54,260 bases of DNA, taken from Egibacteraceae bacterium (GTDB lineage Bacteria; Actinomycetota; Nitriliruptoria; Euzebyales; Egibacteraceae). The translations under genes were made by a program, and so were the position numbers. The first letter of the stretch is position 1. Each line of letters opens with the position of its first letter. This document shows positions 8,915 to 16,495 of the stretch, piece by piece. The stretch lies in NCBI GenBank assembly GCA_040905805.1, contig JBBDQS010000138.1, positions 16,879 through 71,138 on the forward strand, written 5' to 3'. The notes under the pieces were generated by a model, which saw nothing but the letters and a program-made list of their open reading frames with translations, did not search any database and was not told the origin of the DNA.

Positions 8915-9874
8915 ATGACTAGCAAGCGCCACAGCACTCCCCCGCAGTGCGAGCAAGCCGCCTGCAGGACCTGCTCGTCCCTCATCACCCTAGATTGCCA
9001 GCCGCACGGCACCTGCATCAACTGCGTTCATCCCCCCGTCTGCGAAGCTCCCCCCTCCCTGCACAACGATGCGTCGGGCAACAGCGCTTCGGCTGACATC
9101 GCCGGCACTCCCATCGAGCCGATCGGTCCCTTCGCCCGGCTCAGTGGTGCGACAGCGCTCGCCCTGGGCTTCTCCGCCCGCTACGGTGCGGACCACCTCG
9201 GCGTCGCCCGTATCGACCAGCTCAGCAGTGAGCAGCACCGCCAGCTTGACCTGGTTGCCCAGTGGCCGCTGGCAGCGATCCGTTGGCGGCTAGAAAAGGA
9301 CAACACCGTCCCCTGGGACCTGATCGACTCGGCCATCTTCGAGATGCGCCGTTACTTGGCGTTGATCGCTTTGTCCGACGAACCAGTAGGCATGATCTCA
9401 CCCTACGTCGACGAGGCGTGGCACGCGTTTGTGCTACACACCCGTGAGTGGGAGGTTTTCTGTCACGTGGTTTACGGAAAGCTCGTGCATCACGCCCCGA
9501 ACCTTCCTGATGACGTTGCAGCGCCGGTCCCGCCAGAGTTGCAGCGTTACGTAGGCATCTCGAGTGGTGAGACGGCGTCAGCTTGTCACGTTCGTCCTTG
9601 TGACGCTGAATACCCGGTCTTCCCTGACCCTGATGCTGACCCTCGTGGCATCCCCAACGGACGCAGTCCGAAACCCGGCGGCCCGATTTCCAGCACACCT
9701 GCGTCAGTGGTGACCCTGTACCGGACCATTTTCGCGGAGCCCATGGCACCAGTGTGGTTCGCGCACCTACCCAAGAAATCCATCGAGGAGAACTGCCAGG
9801 CTGGACCACTGGACTGCTTCGGCGGTTGCTGGAACGACCACGCTGGACGCATTGCCGACGACGCGTCCGTCTAG
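8915..9874 (+). CDS. Cys-rich protein with glycine-rich-domain-protein-like core
   Basis: A 319-aa protein. The first 43 residues hold seven cysteines (C12, C17, C20, C28, C34, C37, C43), resembling a zinc-binding or secreted-peptide-like module. Residues about 120-195 resemble the conserved core of glycine-rich-domain-containing proteins: helix-rich sequence then YVDEAWHAFVLHTREWE and a Cys/His segment ending in LVHHAPN (motif 164-195). Two more Cys clusters lie near the C terminus. The start at 8915 follows AAGGAG by five bases. A 37-aa gene lies 87 bases downstream in the same direction. Function is not known; the His/Asp/Glu-rich core could bind a metal. Lower GC marks it as cargo. Confidence 0.7.
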   Translation: MTSKRHSTPPQCEQAACRTCSSLITLDCQPHGTCINCVHPPVCEAPPSLHNDASGNSASADIAGTPIEPIGPFARLSGATALALGFSARYGADHLGVARIDQLSSEQHRQLDLVAQWPLAAIRWRLEKDNTVPWDLIDSAIFEMRRYLALIALSDEPVGMISPYVDEAWHAFVLHTREWEVFCHVVYGKLVHHAPNLPDDVAAPVPPELQRYVGISSGETASACHVRPCDAEYPVFPDPDADPRGIPNGRSPKPGGPISSTPASVVTLYRTIFAEPMAPVWFAHLPKKSIEENCQAGPLDCFGGCWNDHAGRIADDASV

Positions 9875-9961
9875 AAATATCGATGTCGCAGCCTGCAGAA
9901 TGCCTATGACCTGAGGAACCGCCCGACAGGCAGTACGACCACAAAGGAGGTGAGCACCAGC

Positions 9962-10075
9962 ATGAGCGATGGAGGATGGCCTAACGGGCCTGGCCCCGAG
10001 CCCCAGCACCCGGATGAGCGGTGGGACGATGGCCCGGCGTCTGAGCAGGGAAATAATCCGGCCGACGACGACTAG
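9962..10075 (+). CDS. Small acidic 37-aa peptide gene
   Basis: The frame begins at ATG 9962 and codes for a 37-residue hydrophilic, Gly/Pro/Asp-rich peptide ending in ADDD. It is preceded by AAAGGAGGTGAG, an essentially perfect match to the 16S anti-Shine-Dalgarno sequence, nine bases before the ATG, and is followed 22 bases later by a strong hairpin. Good translation signals and a terminator-like hairpin support it as a real gene despite its size. It has no cysteines and no hydrophobic stretch, so it is not a toxin of the membrane-active kind. It could be a regulatory peptide, a peptide precursor or an antitoxin-like disordered protein. Confidence 0.6.
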   Translation: MSDGGWPNGPGPEPQHPDERWDDGPASEQGNNPADDD

Positions 10076-10097
10076 AAAACCCCGGTCCCCGCCGGGT

Positions 10098-10127
10098 GGG
10101 GCCCGCCGCAGCACCGCGGGGGGCCCC
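10098..10127 (+). terminator. Strong GC-rich hairpin after the 37-aa gene
   Basis: A 12-bp stem with one mismatch, arms GGGGCCCGCCGC and GCGGGGGGCCCC, and a 6-base loop. Only two T residues follow, so classic Rho-independent termination would be weak, but such hairpins commonly end high-GC transcription units. It sits between the convergent peptide gene and parB and could serve both. Confidence 0.65.
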
Positions 10128-10205
10128 TTCTCCATGAACGCATCACTACACTCCTTGTCGGGCAACTCCCGAAAGCCTGCCTGTCGAGTTTGCGCCAGAT
10201 CGCGG

Positions 10206-11330
10206 TTACGCGCCTGTGATGCAGGACAGAGTCTCTTCCAGGCAGAGGCGGAGCGTGCCGGCGTCCCGCTCCGCGAGCACGCCCCCCTTGATGAGAGCGC
10301 CGAGCAAGCCCTTTAGGGCCGCAATCGCTTCCGCGACCACCTCAGGCTTGACGAAGTCGGCGTGGCCCACCCCGTTTGCCGCGGCGAGTCCCTGGTGAGT
10401 TCGCGCCTCGTTCGCCGCATGACGGATGGCTTCAGCGTTCTCGATGGCGTCCTCTGTCGAGAGTTCCGGCTGGTCGAGACGGGCCTGCACGGCGGCAGCA
10501 AGGAGTTGAGGGTCGCGACGAGTGCGGAGGGCGTCCCAGATGTCGCGGGCGGCGGCGCGGTTGCCCTGGTCGAGCTTGAGGTAGCGCAGGCGGGTGTGCA
10601 GGGCGACCTTGGCGGCGTCCATCTCGGCGGACAACTCTTGGGGAAGGGTGGCGAACGCGCGGGCGAGCTGTTGGGCCTTTCGTTCGCCGAGCTGGATGCC
10701 CAGGCGGCGAAGTACCTCGTCCCATGGCGCTCCCATCCTGGAGTGGCCTGAGCGCAGGCGGAGGCGGTCCAGGGCGCGGAAGCGGGCGATGGGGTCCTCG
10801 AGCGCGGTGACCTCGTTCGGGATGGACACGCCGGCGGCGAGCAGCTTGGCAGCCAGCACCGCGCAGCGTTCGTACAGCAGCGCCGCGGCGAGCTCGCCGG
10901 GGCGCAGGTCCTCGCGCGCCAGGTTCTCCACGAGTTGCCAGACGCGGCGCTCCTCCTCCGACAACGGCCCTGGGCAGCAGATCGCCGGGATGGTCTCGAA
11001 CCGCTCGTCGGCGTCTTGGTCGGTGGCCAGCCACTTGGCCGCCCGCAGCCGCCGCTCGCCGGAGACCAGCCTGCGTCGGCCGTCGGGAAGTTCCTCGACG
11101 AGGATGGGCTGCAGCACCCCGACGGTGGCGATGGAGCTGATCAGCTCGGCTAGCCCCTCGGGGGTGGTGGACGCGCCGGGCAGGCGACCCTGCACCTCGG
11201 TGAACGCCGCCCCTGGACCCGTCAGCGGCAGGAGCTCGAAGCGGCGGCGAGTCAGCCGCTCGGAGCGTGCCAGCCGCCGGGCGACCGTGGTCGGGTCGGT
11301 CCGCGAGGAGGCCGTAGCCGCTGCGCTCAT
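10206..11330 (-). CDS. parB: ParB-like partition/nuclease-fold protein
   Basis: A 374-aa ParB/Spo0J-family protein. The N-terminal domain shows the nucleotide-binding box GERRLRAA at 91-98, preceded by VGVLQPILVEELPDGRRRLVS, and followed by a helical segment with NLAREDLRPGELAAALLYE, which fits the ParB central DNA-binding region. Family members bind CTP and parS-like sites for segregation or plasmid regulation. No parA was found nearby, so it may act in copy maintenance, in transfer-gene regulation, or with a host ParA. The ATG at 11330 overlaps the upstream stop (ATGA). It is the last gene of the transfer operon before the cargo. Confidence 0.85.
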   Translation of the reverse strand: MSAAATASSRTDPTTVARRLARSERLTRRRFELLPLTGPGAAFTEVQGRLPGASTTPEGLAELISSIATVGVLQPILVEELPDGRRRLVSGERRLRAAKWLATDQDADERFETIPAICCPGPLSEEERRVWQLVENLAREDLRPGELAAALLYERCAVLAAKLLAAGVSIPNEVTALEDPIARFRALDRLRLRSGHSRMGAPWDEVLRRLGIQLGERKAQQLARAFATLPQELSAEMDAAKVALHTRLRYLKLDQGNRAAARDIWDALRTRRDPQLLAAAVQARLDQPELSTEDAIENAEAIRHAANEARTHQGLAAANGVGHADFVKPEVVAEAIAALKGLLGALIKGGVLAERDAGTLRLCLEETLSCITGA

Positions 11331-12280
11331 CCGTCGGTGCCCGTTGCGGCCAGGGGCTCGCCGAGGTCGGTCACGGCTCGGCCGAGCAGGTCGACGGGCT
11401 CGTCTGGTGCCTGCAGGCGGCGCAGCACGCCGGCGAATGGCCCGTGGTGCTGGAGGTCCTCGAGCAGCACCAGCGAGATGGTCGGGGCGTCGGCGTCGCG
11501 CAGCACTGGGTCGACGCGCGCCACCGCGGCCAGCATCGCCAGACGCCGCTCCAGCAGGTGGCGTGGCTTGCCGTCGAGCACCACGACCACGCCGGGCAGG
11601 CCGGGGTAGCGCCGCCGCCACGCCAGGTCAGCGTCGTCGGGTTGGCGTGGCCGGTAGGTCGCGTAGCGGACGTAGCGGCGGAGCTTGTCCCCCAGCTGTT
11701 GCACCGTCATGGTCGCGCGGTCAAGCTCGACGAACCGGTAGACCAGCGTGGTGCGGCCCTGGGTGTGCATGGCGTAGTGCAGCAGCGCGTCGGCCACGAG
11801 CAGCTCGCCTCTTCCCGACTGATCACTGGTGCGGTGCGCGACCTCGTGGCGCCAGCTGCGGTGGTCGCAGTCGTGACCGTGGCGACCCGCCCACCGCACG
11901 AACGCGATCCCGACGTCGTTGACCGCCAGGGTGTGGCGTTGGAGCATCCCCCCAGCCGAGTCGGGTGTGAGCAGCATCCTCCTGGCACCGACGTGGGGGC
12001 CGGCGGCCTCGACCACGTCGGCGCCCTCGGCGGTGACGTACCAGCAGTTCAGGCCCGGGTGGTCGCGGTGGCGGACCCAGTCGAGCAGTCCCCGCCGGTG
12101 CAGGTGCGCCGCGATCTGCTGCATCCACCGCAACCCGCGGGTGTGCCCCGGCGGGGTGTGCAGCTCCCGGAGCTGCAGGGTGGTGAGCAGTCGGTGGGTG
12201 TAGGCGGACTCGAGCACATCGAGCTCGAGGTCGCGCAGTGGTCGGGTGCGCCGGCGGTGTTCGGTCACGGTGGCGGTCAT
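11327..12280 (-). CDS. Replication-relaxation family protein
   Basis: A 317-aa protein matching the replication-relaxation (Replic_Relax) family: an N-terminal winged-helix region beginning RDLELDVLESAYTHRLLTTLQLRELH, typical of these plasmid/ICE proteins, then a mixed alpha/beta C-terminal part. Members are encoded with VirD4-like proteins in Gram-positive conjugative elements and are thought to help process or recognise the DNA substrate. That exact role is inferred from context. It overlaps the coupling protein stop (ATGA at 12280) and the ParB start. In the absence of a recognisable relaxase it is a candidate for the DNA-recognition step. Confidence 0.82.
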   Translation of the reverse strand: MTATVTEHRRRTRPLRDLELDVLESAYTHRLLTTLQLRELHTPPGHTRGLRWMQQIAAHLHRRGLLDWVRHRDHPGLNCWYVTAEGADVVEAAGPHVGARRMLLTPDSAGGMLQRHTLAVNDVGIAFVRWAGRHGHDCDHRSWRHEVAHRTSDQSGRGELLVADALLHYAMHTQGRTTLVYRFVELDRATMTVQQLGDKLRRYVRYATYRPRQPDDADLAWRRRYPGLPGVVVVLDGKPRHLLERRLAMLAAVARVDPVLRDADAPTISLVLLEDLQHHGPFAGVLRRLQAPDEPVDLLGRAVTDLGEPLAATGTDG

Positions 12281-14541
12281 CGGCTCGGCTCCTCCTTCGT
12301 GGGGTCATAGACCAGCGCGTCGGTGACCAGGCCGCTGGCTCGTCCCGGCTTGCCGGGTCTCGAACCATGCTGGGCATCGGCGGGTGCAGTGGGGCGGCGG
12401 GTCTGCAGGTGCTCGAGGATCCGCCCGTCGAGCCCGTCGAGCTCGGCCGCGACATCGCCGACGCGTCGTCTGCCGCTGCCCTGGTCCATCGCGGCGGCCA
12501 ACGCCGGCAGATCCTCGGGGCGGTAGCAGTCGGCCCACATTTCGCTGACGGGCACGCCGCGGACCAGGAACGGCGGGGTGACGTCGCGGCCCAGGGTCAC
12601 GCTTGCCAGATAGGTGAAGCGCTCCAGCTTGGTGATCGTCTGTGCGGTGACCTCGCCGGCGTACTCGCGGGCCAGCACGGCCGCCGCGCGGGCGTTGACC
12701 GTGGTGGTGGCCAGCAGGCTGCGGTTGGTGGTGACCGCGTCGAACGTGGCGGCGGTCAGGCGTTCGGGGTTCTGGTTCAGCAGGAACGCGCGCACCCCGT
12801 ACTTGGCGGACTGCTCCAGCAGCGCCGCGAGGTTGCCCTGGCTCGCGCCGTCGTAGGTCTGCACCTCGTCGAGGAACACGTAGAAGGGTCGGCGTCGCTC
12901 TGGTGGGGTGTCCTTGCGTGACAGCGCGGCCTGCAGCAGGTCGTAGACCAGGAAGTTGGCGACCAGCCGGTCCTTGTCGCCGGTGCCGGCCGGGCACGCG
13001 AGCACGACCTTGCCCGCGTCCATGCACCGGCGCACGTCGTAGGCCGAGGTGGGCGAGCCGAGCAGCCCCTTGACCGCCGTGCTCGACGACAGTCGGTCGA
13101 CAAGGTTGGTGACCGGCGTGATCGCGTCGCCGGGCAGACGGGGAAAGCGGGTGCTCCAGAATGCTTGGCAGTCCCGGGACAGCCACGGCAACACGGCGGC
13201 GCGCCAGTCGGCGTCGGCCAGCAGCGAGGTGATCTGGAAGACCGTGGGGGCAAGCTCGGCCGGCAGGTGGCGCGACAGCTCCAGCAGCGACTTGGCCGCC
13301 ATCGCGGTCAGCGTCAGCGCCCGGTTATTGATCTCCCCCCAGCGCAGCGCGGACGCGAAGCTGTCGACCACCGCGGCCAGGCGCGTCTCGAGCTCGTCGG
13401 GGCGCCGGCCGTGCATGGTGAACAGGTTCCAGCCGACTTGCCGGTGGTCCAGTCCGCGCGGGGCGAGGTTGACCTCCACGACCCGGTCGGCGATGTCGGT
13501 CAGATGCGGTTTGATGCGTTCGAGTCCGTCCTCGTGGGGGTCGAGGAAGAAGCACCCGTGGCCTGCACGAGCGAGGTGGATGAACTGGTTGATCGCCAGC
13601 TCGGTCTTGCCGAAACGGCTGCGCCCGGCCATGTAGCTGAAGTAGGTGTCGGCCAGTGCGACCCCGGCCATCCGCGGTCCCTCGGGCCCGGTCACCAGAC
13701 CCAGCGGCAGCAGGTCGCGCCGAGCGGTGGTGAAGGTCGGCAGGGCGTGCGGCGGTGGGGGCACGTACCCGCCGCTGCGGGCGACACCGGGTGCGTGGCA
13801 GTGGCGGGTGGGCGGCTTCAACCAGCCGGCGATCTCGTGAGCGGTGACCACACCCGCACGGGCAGGGTCGAACCGTCCGCTGGCGAAGCGCTGGTCGAAG
13901 CTGCGGCGCCTCCACAGCGAGTCGGAACCCAGGAAGGCCACGCCCAGATGGGTGCCGTGGATGCGCAGCCAGTTGTGGCCGGCCCAGGCTTCCCACGCAG
14001 CGACCAGCGCCTGCAGCAGCGCCTGGGGACGGCCGCGGATCGAGCTGGTGCAGCGGACGAGGACTTGAACGCCGAACAGCACGTCGGTGGCAGTGAGGCG
14101 ATCCGCCAGCACGCGCAGGTCCCGTCGTTCCACGAGGCGTTGGATTTCCTGATCTGGTCCGCCAGTGCGGGACCGTCGTGGGGGCACTGGATGGCCAGCG
14201 CCGCTGCGGGCCTGCTCCCAGAGGTTCTGCCAGCGGCCTGACGAACCCGCCCCACCGGATTTGGCGCGGAGCTGTCGCCGGTGGCGTGCCTGCTCCGCCG
14301 GGCTGAGCGGCAGGAGGTCCACGACGACGGAGGCGCTCTCGCCGAGGTCGCCCCGCACAAGCCCGCCAGCTCGGACGAAGCCTTCGAGCGGATCGGGTTT
14401 GAGGGGCAGTTCACGCAGCGGGCAGGAGCCGTCACGGGCGAGCACGAGCTCGGCGCGCGCGACGTAGACGCGACGCCCCCGTGAGATGTCCCCCCCTCCA
14501 TGGGGTGACGAGATGACGTCCCCATCTGTCGAGGTGGTCAT
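12277..14541 (-). CDS. VirD4/TraD-type conjugation coupling ATPase
   Basis: A 754-aa ATPase that would connect the DNA substrate to the secretion channel. Walker A is GRSRFGKT (306-313), Walker B YVFLDEVQ (554-561), and the sequence between them fits the FtsK/TraD-like fold, with a LLNQNPERL sensor-like segment at 587-595. No hydrophobic N-terminal segment is present, unlike typical VirD4 proteins, so it is probably soluble and recruited by a partner; the single-TM protein encoded just upstream (14538-15080, ATGA overlap) is a good candidate anchor. The C-terminal 80 residues are low-complexity. Confidence 0.88.
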   Translation of the reverse strand: MTTSTDGDVISSPHGGGDISRGRRVYVARAELVLARDGSCPLRELPLKPDPLEGFVRAGGLVRGDLGESASVVVDLLPLSPAEQARHRRQLRAKSGGAGSSGRWQNLWEQARSGAGHPVPPRRSRTGGPDQEIQRLVERRDLRVLADRLTATDVLFGVQVLVRCTSSIRGRPQALLQALVAAWEAWAGHNWLRIHGTHLGVAFLGSDSLWRRRSFDQRFASGRFDPARAGVVTAHEIAGWLKPPTRHCHAPGVARSGGYVPPPPHALPTFTTARRDLLPLGLVTGPEGPRMAGVALADTYFSYMAGRSRFGKTELAINQFIHLARAGHGCFFLDPHEDGLERIKPHLTDIADRVVEVNLAPRGLDHRQVGWNLFTMHGRRPDELETRLAAVVDSFASALRWGEINNRALTLTAMAAKSLLELSRHLPAELAPTVFQITSLLADADWRAAVLPWLSRDCQAFWSTRFPRLPGDAITPVTNLVDRLSSSTAVKGLLGSPTSAYDVRRCMDAGKVVLACPAGTGDKDRLVANFLVYDLLQAALSRKDTPPERRRPFYVFLDEVQTYDGASQGNLAALLEQSAKYGVRAFLLNQNPERLTAATFDAVTTNRSLLATTTVNARAAAVLAREYAGEVTAQTITKLERFTYLASVTLGRDVTPPFLVRGVPVSEMWADCYRPEDLPALAAAMDQGSGRRRVGDVAAELDGLDGRILEHLQTRRPTAPADAQHGSRPGKPGRASGLVTDALVYDPTKEEPSR

Positions 14542-15080
14542 GAGGCCCCCTCCCGTTCGACGTCGGTACCGGAGGCGTCCGCTCCGGCGGATGCGGGCGC
14601 GGCCGAATCGGGCGGCTCCTCAGCCTCGATGGGATGGATCTCGACCTCGTGGAAGCCGGGGTTGCCCAGGATCGAGGATGCCCGGCGGTGCCCCTCGAGG
14701 CGGTAGCGGATGGTGCCGTCCCCTTCTGCGTCGAGCCGGAGGCGGACGGCGTGCGCCGAGCGGTGGGTACCTCGACGGATCGCCCGTCGCGTACGAGCGA
14801 GCTGCGCGGCGTAGCGATCGATCTCCTCGGGGCTCGGGTCGAACGTGTCGGTGGGCAGCACCTCGAAGCGGACCCGCTGCGCGGGACGCAATGCCCTTCT
14901 CGTGAGATGCCTGCGGACCATGGCCAGGACGACCGTCACGGCCACGATGGCCACGACGGTGCGGACGACACCTGGGGTCGCCAGCCCGGCGACCTGTCTC
15001 AGCGTCTCCCCCACTTCCTCCCTGATGCTCGTTGTGGTCACGACCTGTTGGGATGCGGTCACTGTGGCAGTCATCTGCAT
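14538..15080 (-). CDS. Single-TM protein preceding the coupling ATPase
   Basis: A 180-aa protein with one hydrophobic segment (VVRTVVAIVAVTVVLAMV, about residues 39-56), then a basic stretch and a soluble C-terminal domain ending in an acidic, Ser/Ala-rich tail. The start is ATG 15080 (a second ATG at 15074); the longer frame reaching 15347 is repeat-derived and is not accepted. The stop overlaps the start of the coupling ATPase. I recognise no family. The location and membrane segment suggest it could be the membrane anchor for the otherwise soluble coupling protein. It begins immediately after the only sizeable gap in the transfer operon, which holds tandem repeats. Confidence 0.75.
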   Translation of the reverse strand: MQMTATVTASQQVVTTTSIREEVGETLRQVAGLATPGVVRTVVAIVAVTVVLAMVRRHLTRRALRPAQRVRFEVLPTDTFDPSPEEIDRYAAQLARTRRAIRRGTHRSAHAVRLRLDAEGDGTIRYRLEGHRRASSILGNPGFHEVEIHPIEAEEPPDSAAPASAGADASGTDVEREGAS

Positions 15081-15213
15081 CCGCTGCGTGCGCGCGCCGC
15101 GGTCGGAGGGTTCGCAGAACTGGCCCCGTGCTGGGAGGAGTTGTCGGCAAGCCGGGGCCCTGGCAACGGCGGTCGTCGCCGGGACATTCGCGGTGCAACG
15201 AGCGTCGAGAGGC

Positions 15214-15285
15214 GAACCAGGGAGCGCACGGAGCGGCGAACGAGCAGGCGAACGAGGCAGCGAACGAGCAGACGAACGAGGCAGC
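15214..15285. repeat. 12-bp tandem repeats in transfer-operon gap
   Basis: Six consecutive 12-base units, the last four close to GAACGAG(C/G)CAG(A/G)C and the first two more divergent. They lie in the 254-base gap between the hydrolase gene and the single-TM gene, the only long non-coding stretch in the operon. Direct iterons of this kind suggest a protein-binding site such as an origin of transfer or replication or a regulatory array. No other feature of the gap (15081-15334) was recognised. Confidence 0.8.
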
Positions 15286-15334
15286 GCACACCTCGGGCGA
15301 TGTGTGGCGCGACGTCGGGGGAGGTGGGCGGCCA

Positions 15335-16495
15335 TCAGTGCGTGCACCCCCGAGCGGGTGCCGCGTCAGGCGACAGCGGGATGCCCTCGTACCAGGCGAC
15401 CAGAAGATCTTGCGGACAGCGGTTGCGGCCCGCTGCGTCGCGGATGCCGAGGTGCAGGTGCGGTCCGGTGGAGTTGCCGGTGTTGCCCGACCACAGCAGC
15501 AGATCGCCTGCTGCGACACGGTCACCCTGGGCGACGGCGACCCCAGACGCGTGGCAGTAGATGTAGCGGTACCCGTCGTCGCCGTCTACGACAGCCCCCA
15601 GGCCGCAGCGGCTGTTGCGCGCCGGCACGCTGACGACAACGCCGCCGTGGACGGCGTAGACAGGGGTTCCCTCGGCTAGTCCGAGGTCCCAGGCGGGGTA
15701 GGTGTGGTGCGGGCGCCGCAGCAACGGGAGCGTCAGCAGGTCACGGTGCACCGGCAGGGCGTAGCTGCCGATAGCGAGGGGTGCTCCCGTGCTTGCCAGG
15801 TCGAGATGGTCGTACTGGTCGATCCAGCTGATCACTGATCGCACATACGCGCTCGAGCGGTTGTACGCGAGCAGCGCCTGGGACAGCTGCTGTCGGTCGG
15901 TGTAGTCCCCGGGGCGGGTCCAGCACAGGTGAGCGGCGGCGGCGAGCGCCGCGTCGTAGATGTTGTTGGGATCGCGGGTGCCGTCACCGTTGCCGTCCTG
16001 ACCGAACCGCTCCCAGCTCGACGGGATGAACTGCATGGGGCCGACGGCACGGTCCCACACCGGGTCGCCGTCCCACCTGCCGCCGTCGGTGTCGGGGATG
16101 CGGGCGGTGCCGCGTGTGCCGTCCAGGGCGATGCCGATGATGGGCGGGTCGACGGTGCCGTCGGCCAGCACCGTCGCGCCGCCGTGGCTGGCGTGGCCCG
16201 ACTCGACCTTGCCGATTCCAGCCAGGATCTGCCAGCGGACCGCGCAGCCCTCGCCGAGGTGGGGGGACAGCGTCTCGGCATTGAGGTACGCGTCAAGCAC
16301 CACCGCAGGGATTCCCTCCACCGCCAAGCCGTGGTCCCCACGCGCGGGGGCGACGCCGAGGGTAGCGACGAGTACAAGCAGCCCGATCAGCCCGGTGGCC
16401 AGTCCGAGCAGCGCGGCGATGGCGAGCACCGCCGGGTGGCGCGCGGCGAGCACCCGGCCCGCACGGGCCGCCAGCGCCCGACCGTGCCCGCTCAC
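15335..16495 (-). CDS. Bifunctional lytic transglycosylase / M23 peptidase
   Basis: A 386-aa membrane-anchored cell-wall hydrolase that opens peptidoglycan for the transfer channel. It has an N-terminal TM segment (about residues 22-48), then an SLT-type transglycosylase domain (GKVESGH with catalytic Glu98, GPMQFIPSSW at 152-161, YNRSSAYV), then a LytM/M23 endopeptidase domain (YPAWDLG, HGGVV, HLHLG at 346-350 providing zinc ligands). This combination is the usual VirB1-like component of Gram-positive ICE systems. The GTG at 16495 overlaps the upstream stop (GTGA). All expected metal-binding residues appear present. Confidence 0.93.
   Translation of the reverse strand: MSGHGRALAARAGRVLAARHPAVLAIAALLGLATGLIGLLVLVATLGVAPARGDHGLAVEGIPAVVLDAYLNAETLSPHLGEGCAVRWQILAGIGKVESGHASHGGATVLADGTVDPPIIGIALDGTRGTARIPDTDGGRWDGDPVWDRAVGPMQFIPSSWERFGQDGNGDGTRDPNNIYDAALAAAAHLCWTRPGDYTDRQQLSQALLAYNRSSAYVRSVISWIDQYDHLDLASTGAPLAIGSYALPVHRDLLTLPLLRRPHHTYPAWDLGLAEGTPVYAVHGGVVVSVPARNSRCGLGAVVDGDDGYRYIYCHASGVAVAQGDRVAAGDLLLWSGNTGNSTGPHLHLGIRDAAGRNRCPQDLLVAWYEGIPLSPDAAPARGCTH

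Noticed and set aside
15214-15285. CRISPR-like array
   Set aside because: Units of 12 bases are contiguous without spacers. The same holds for the 11-base repeats at 40879, so neither is CRISPR.
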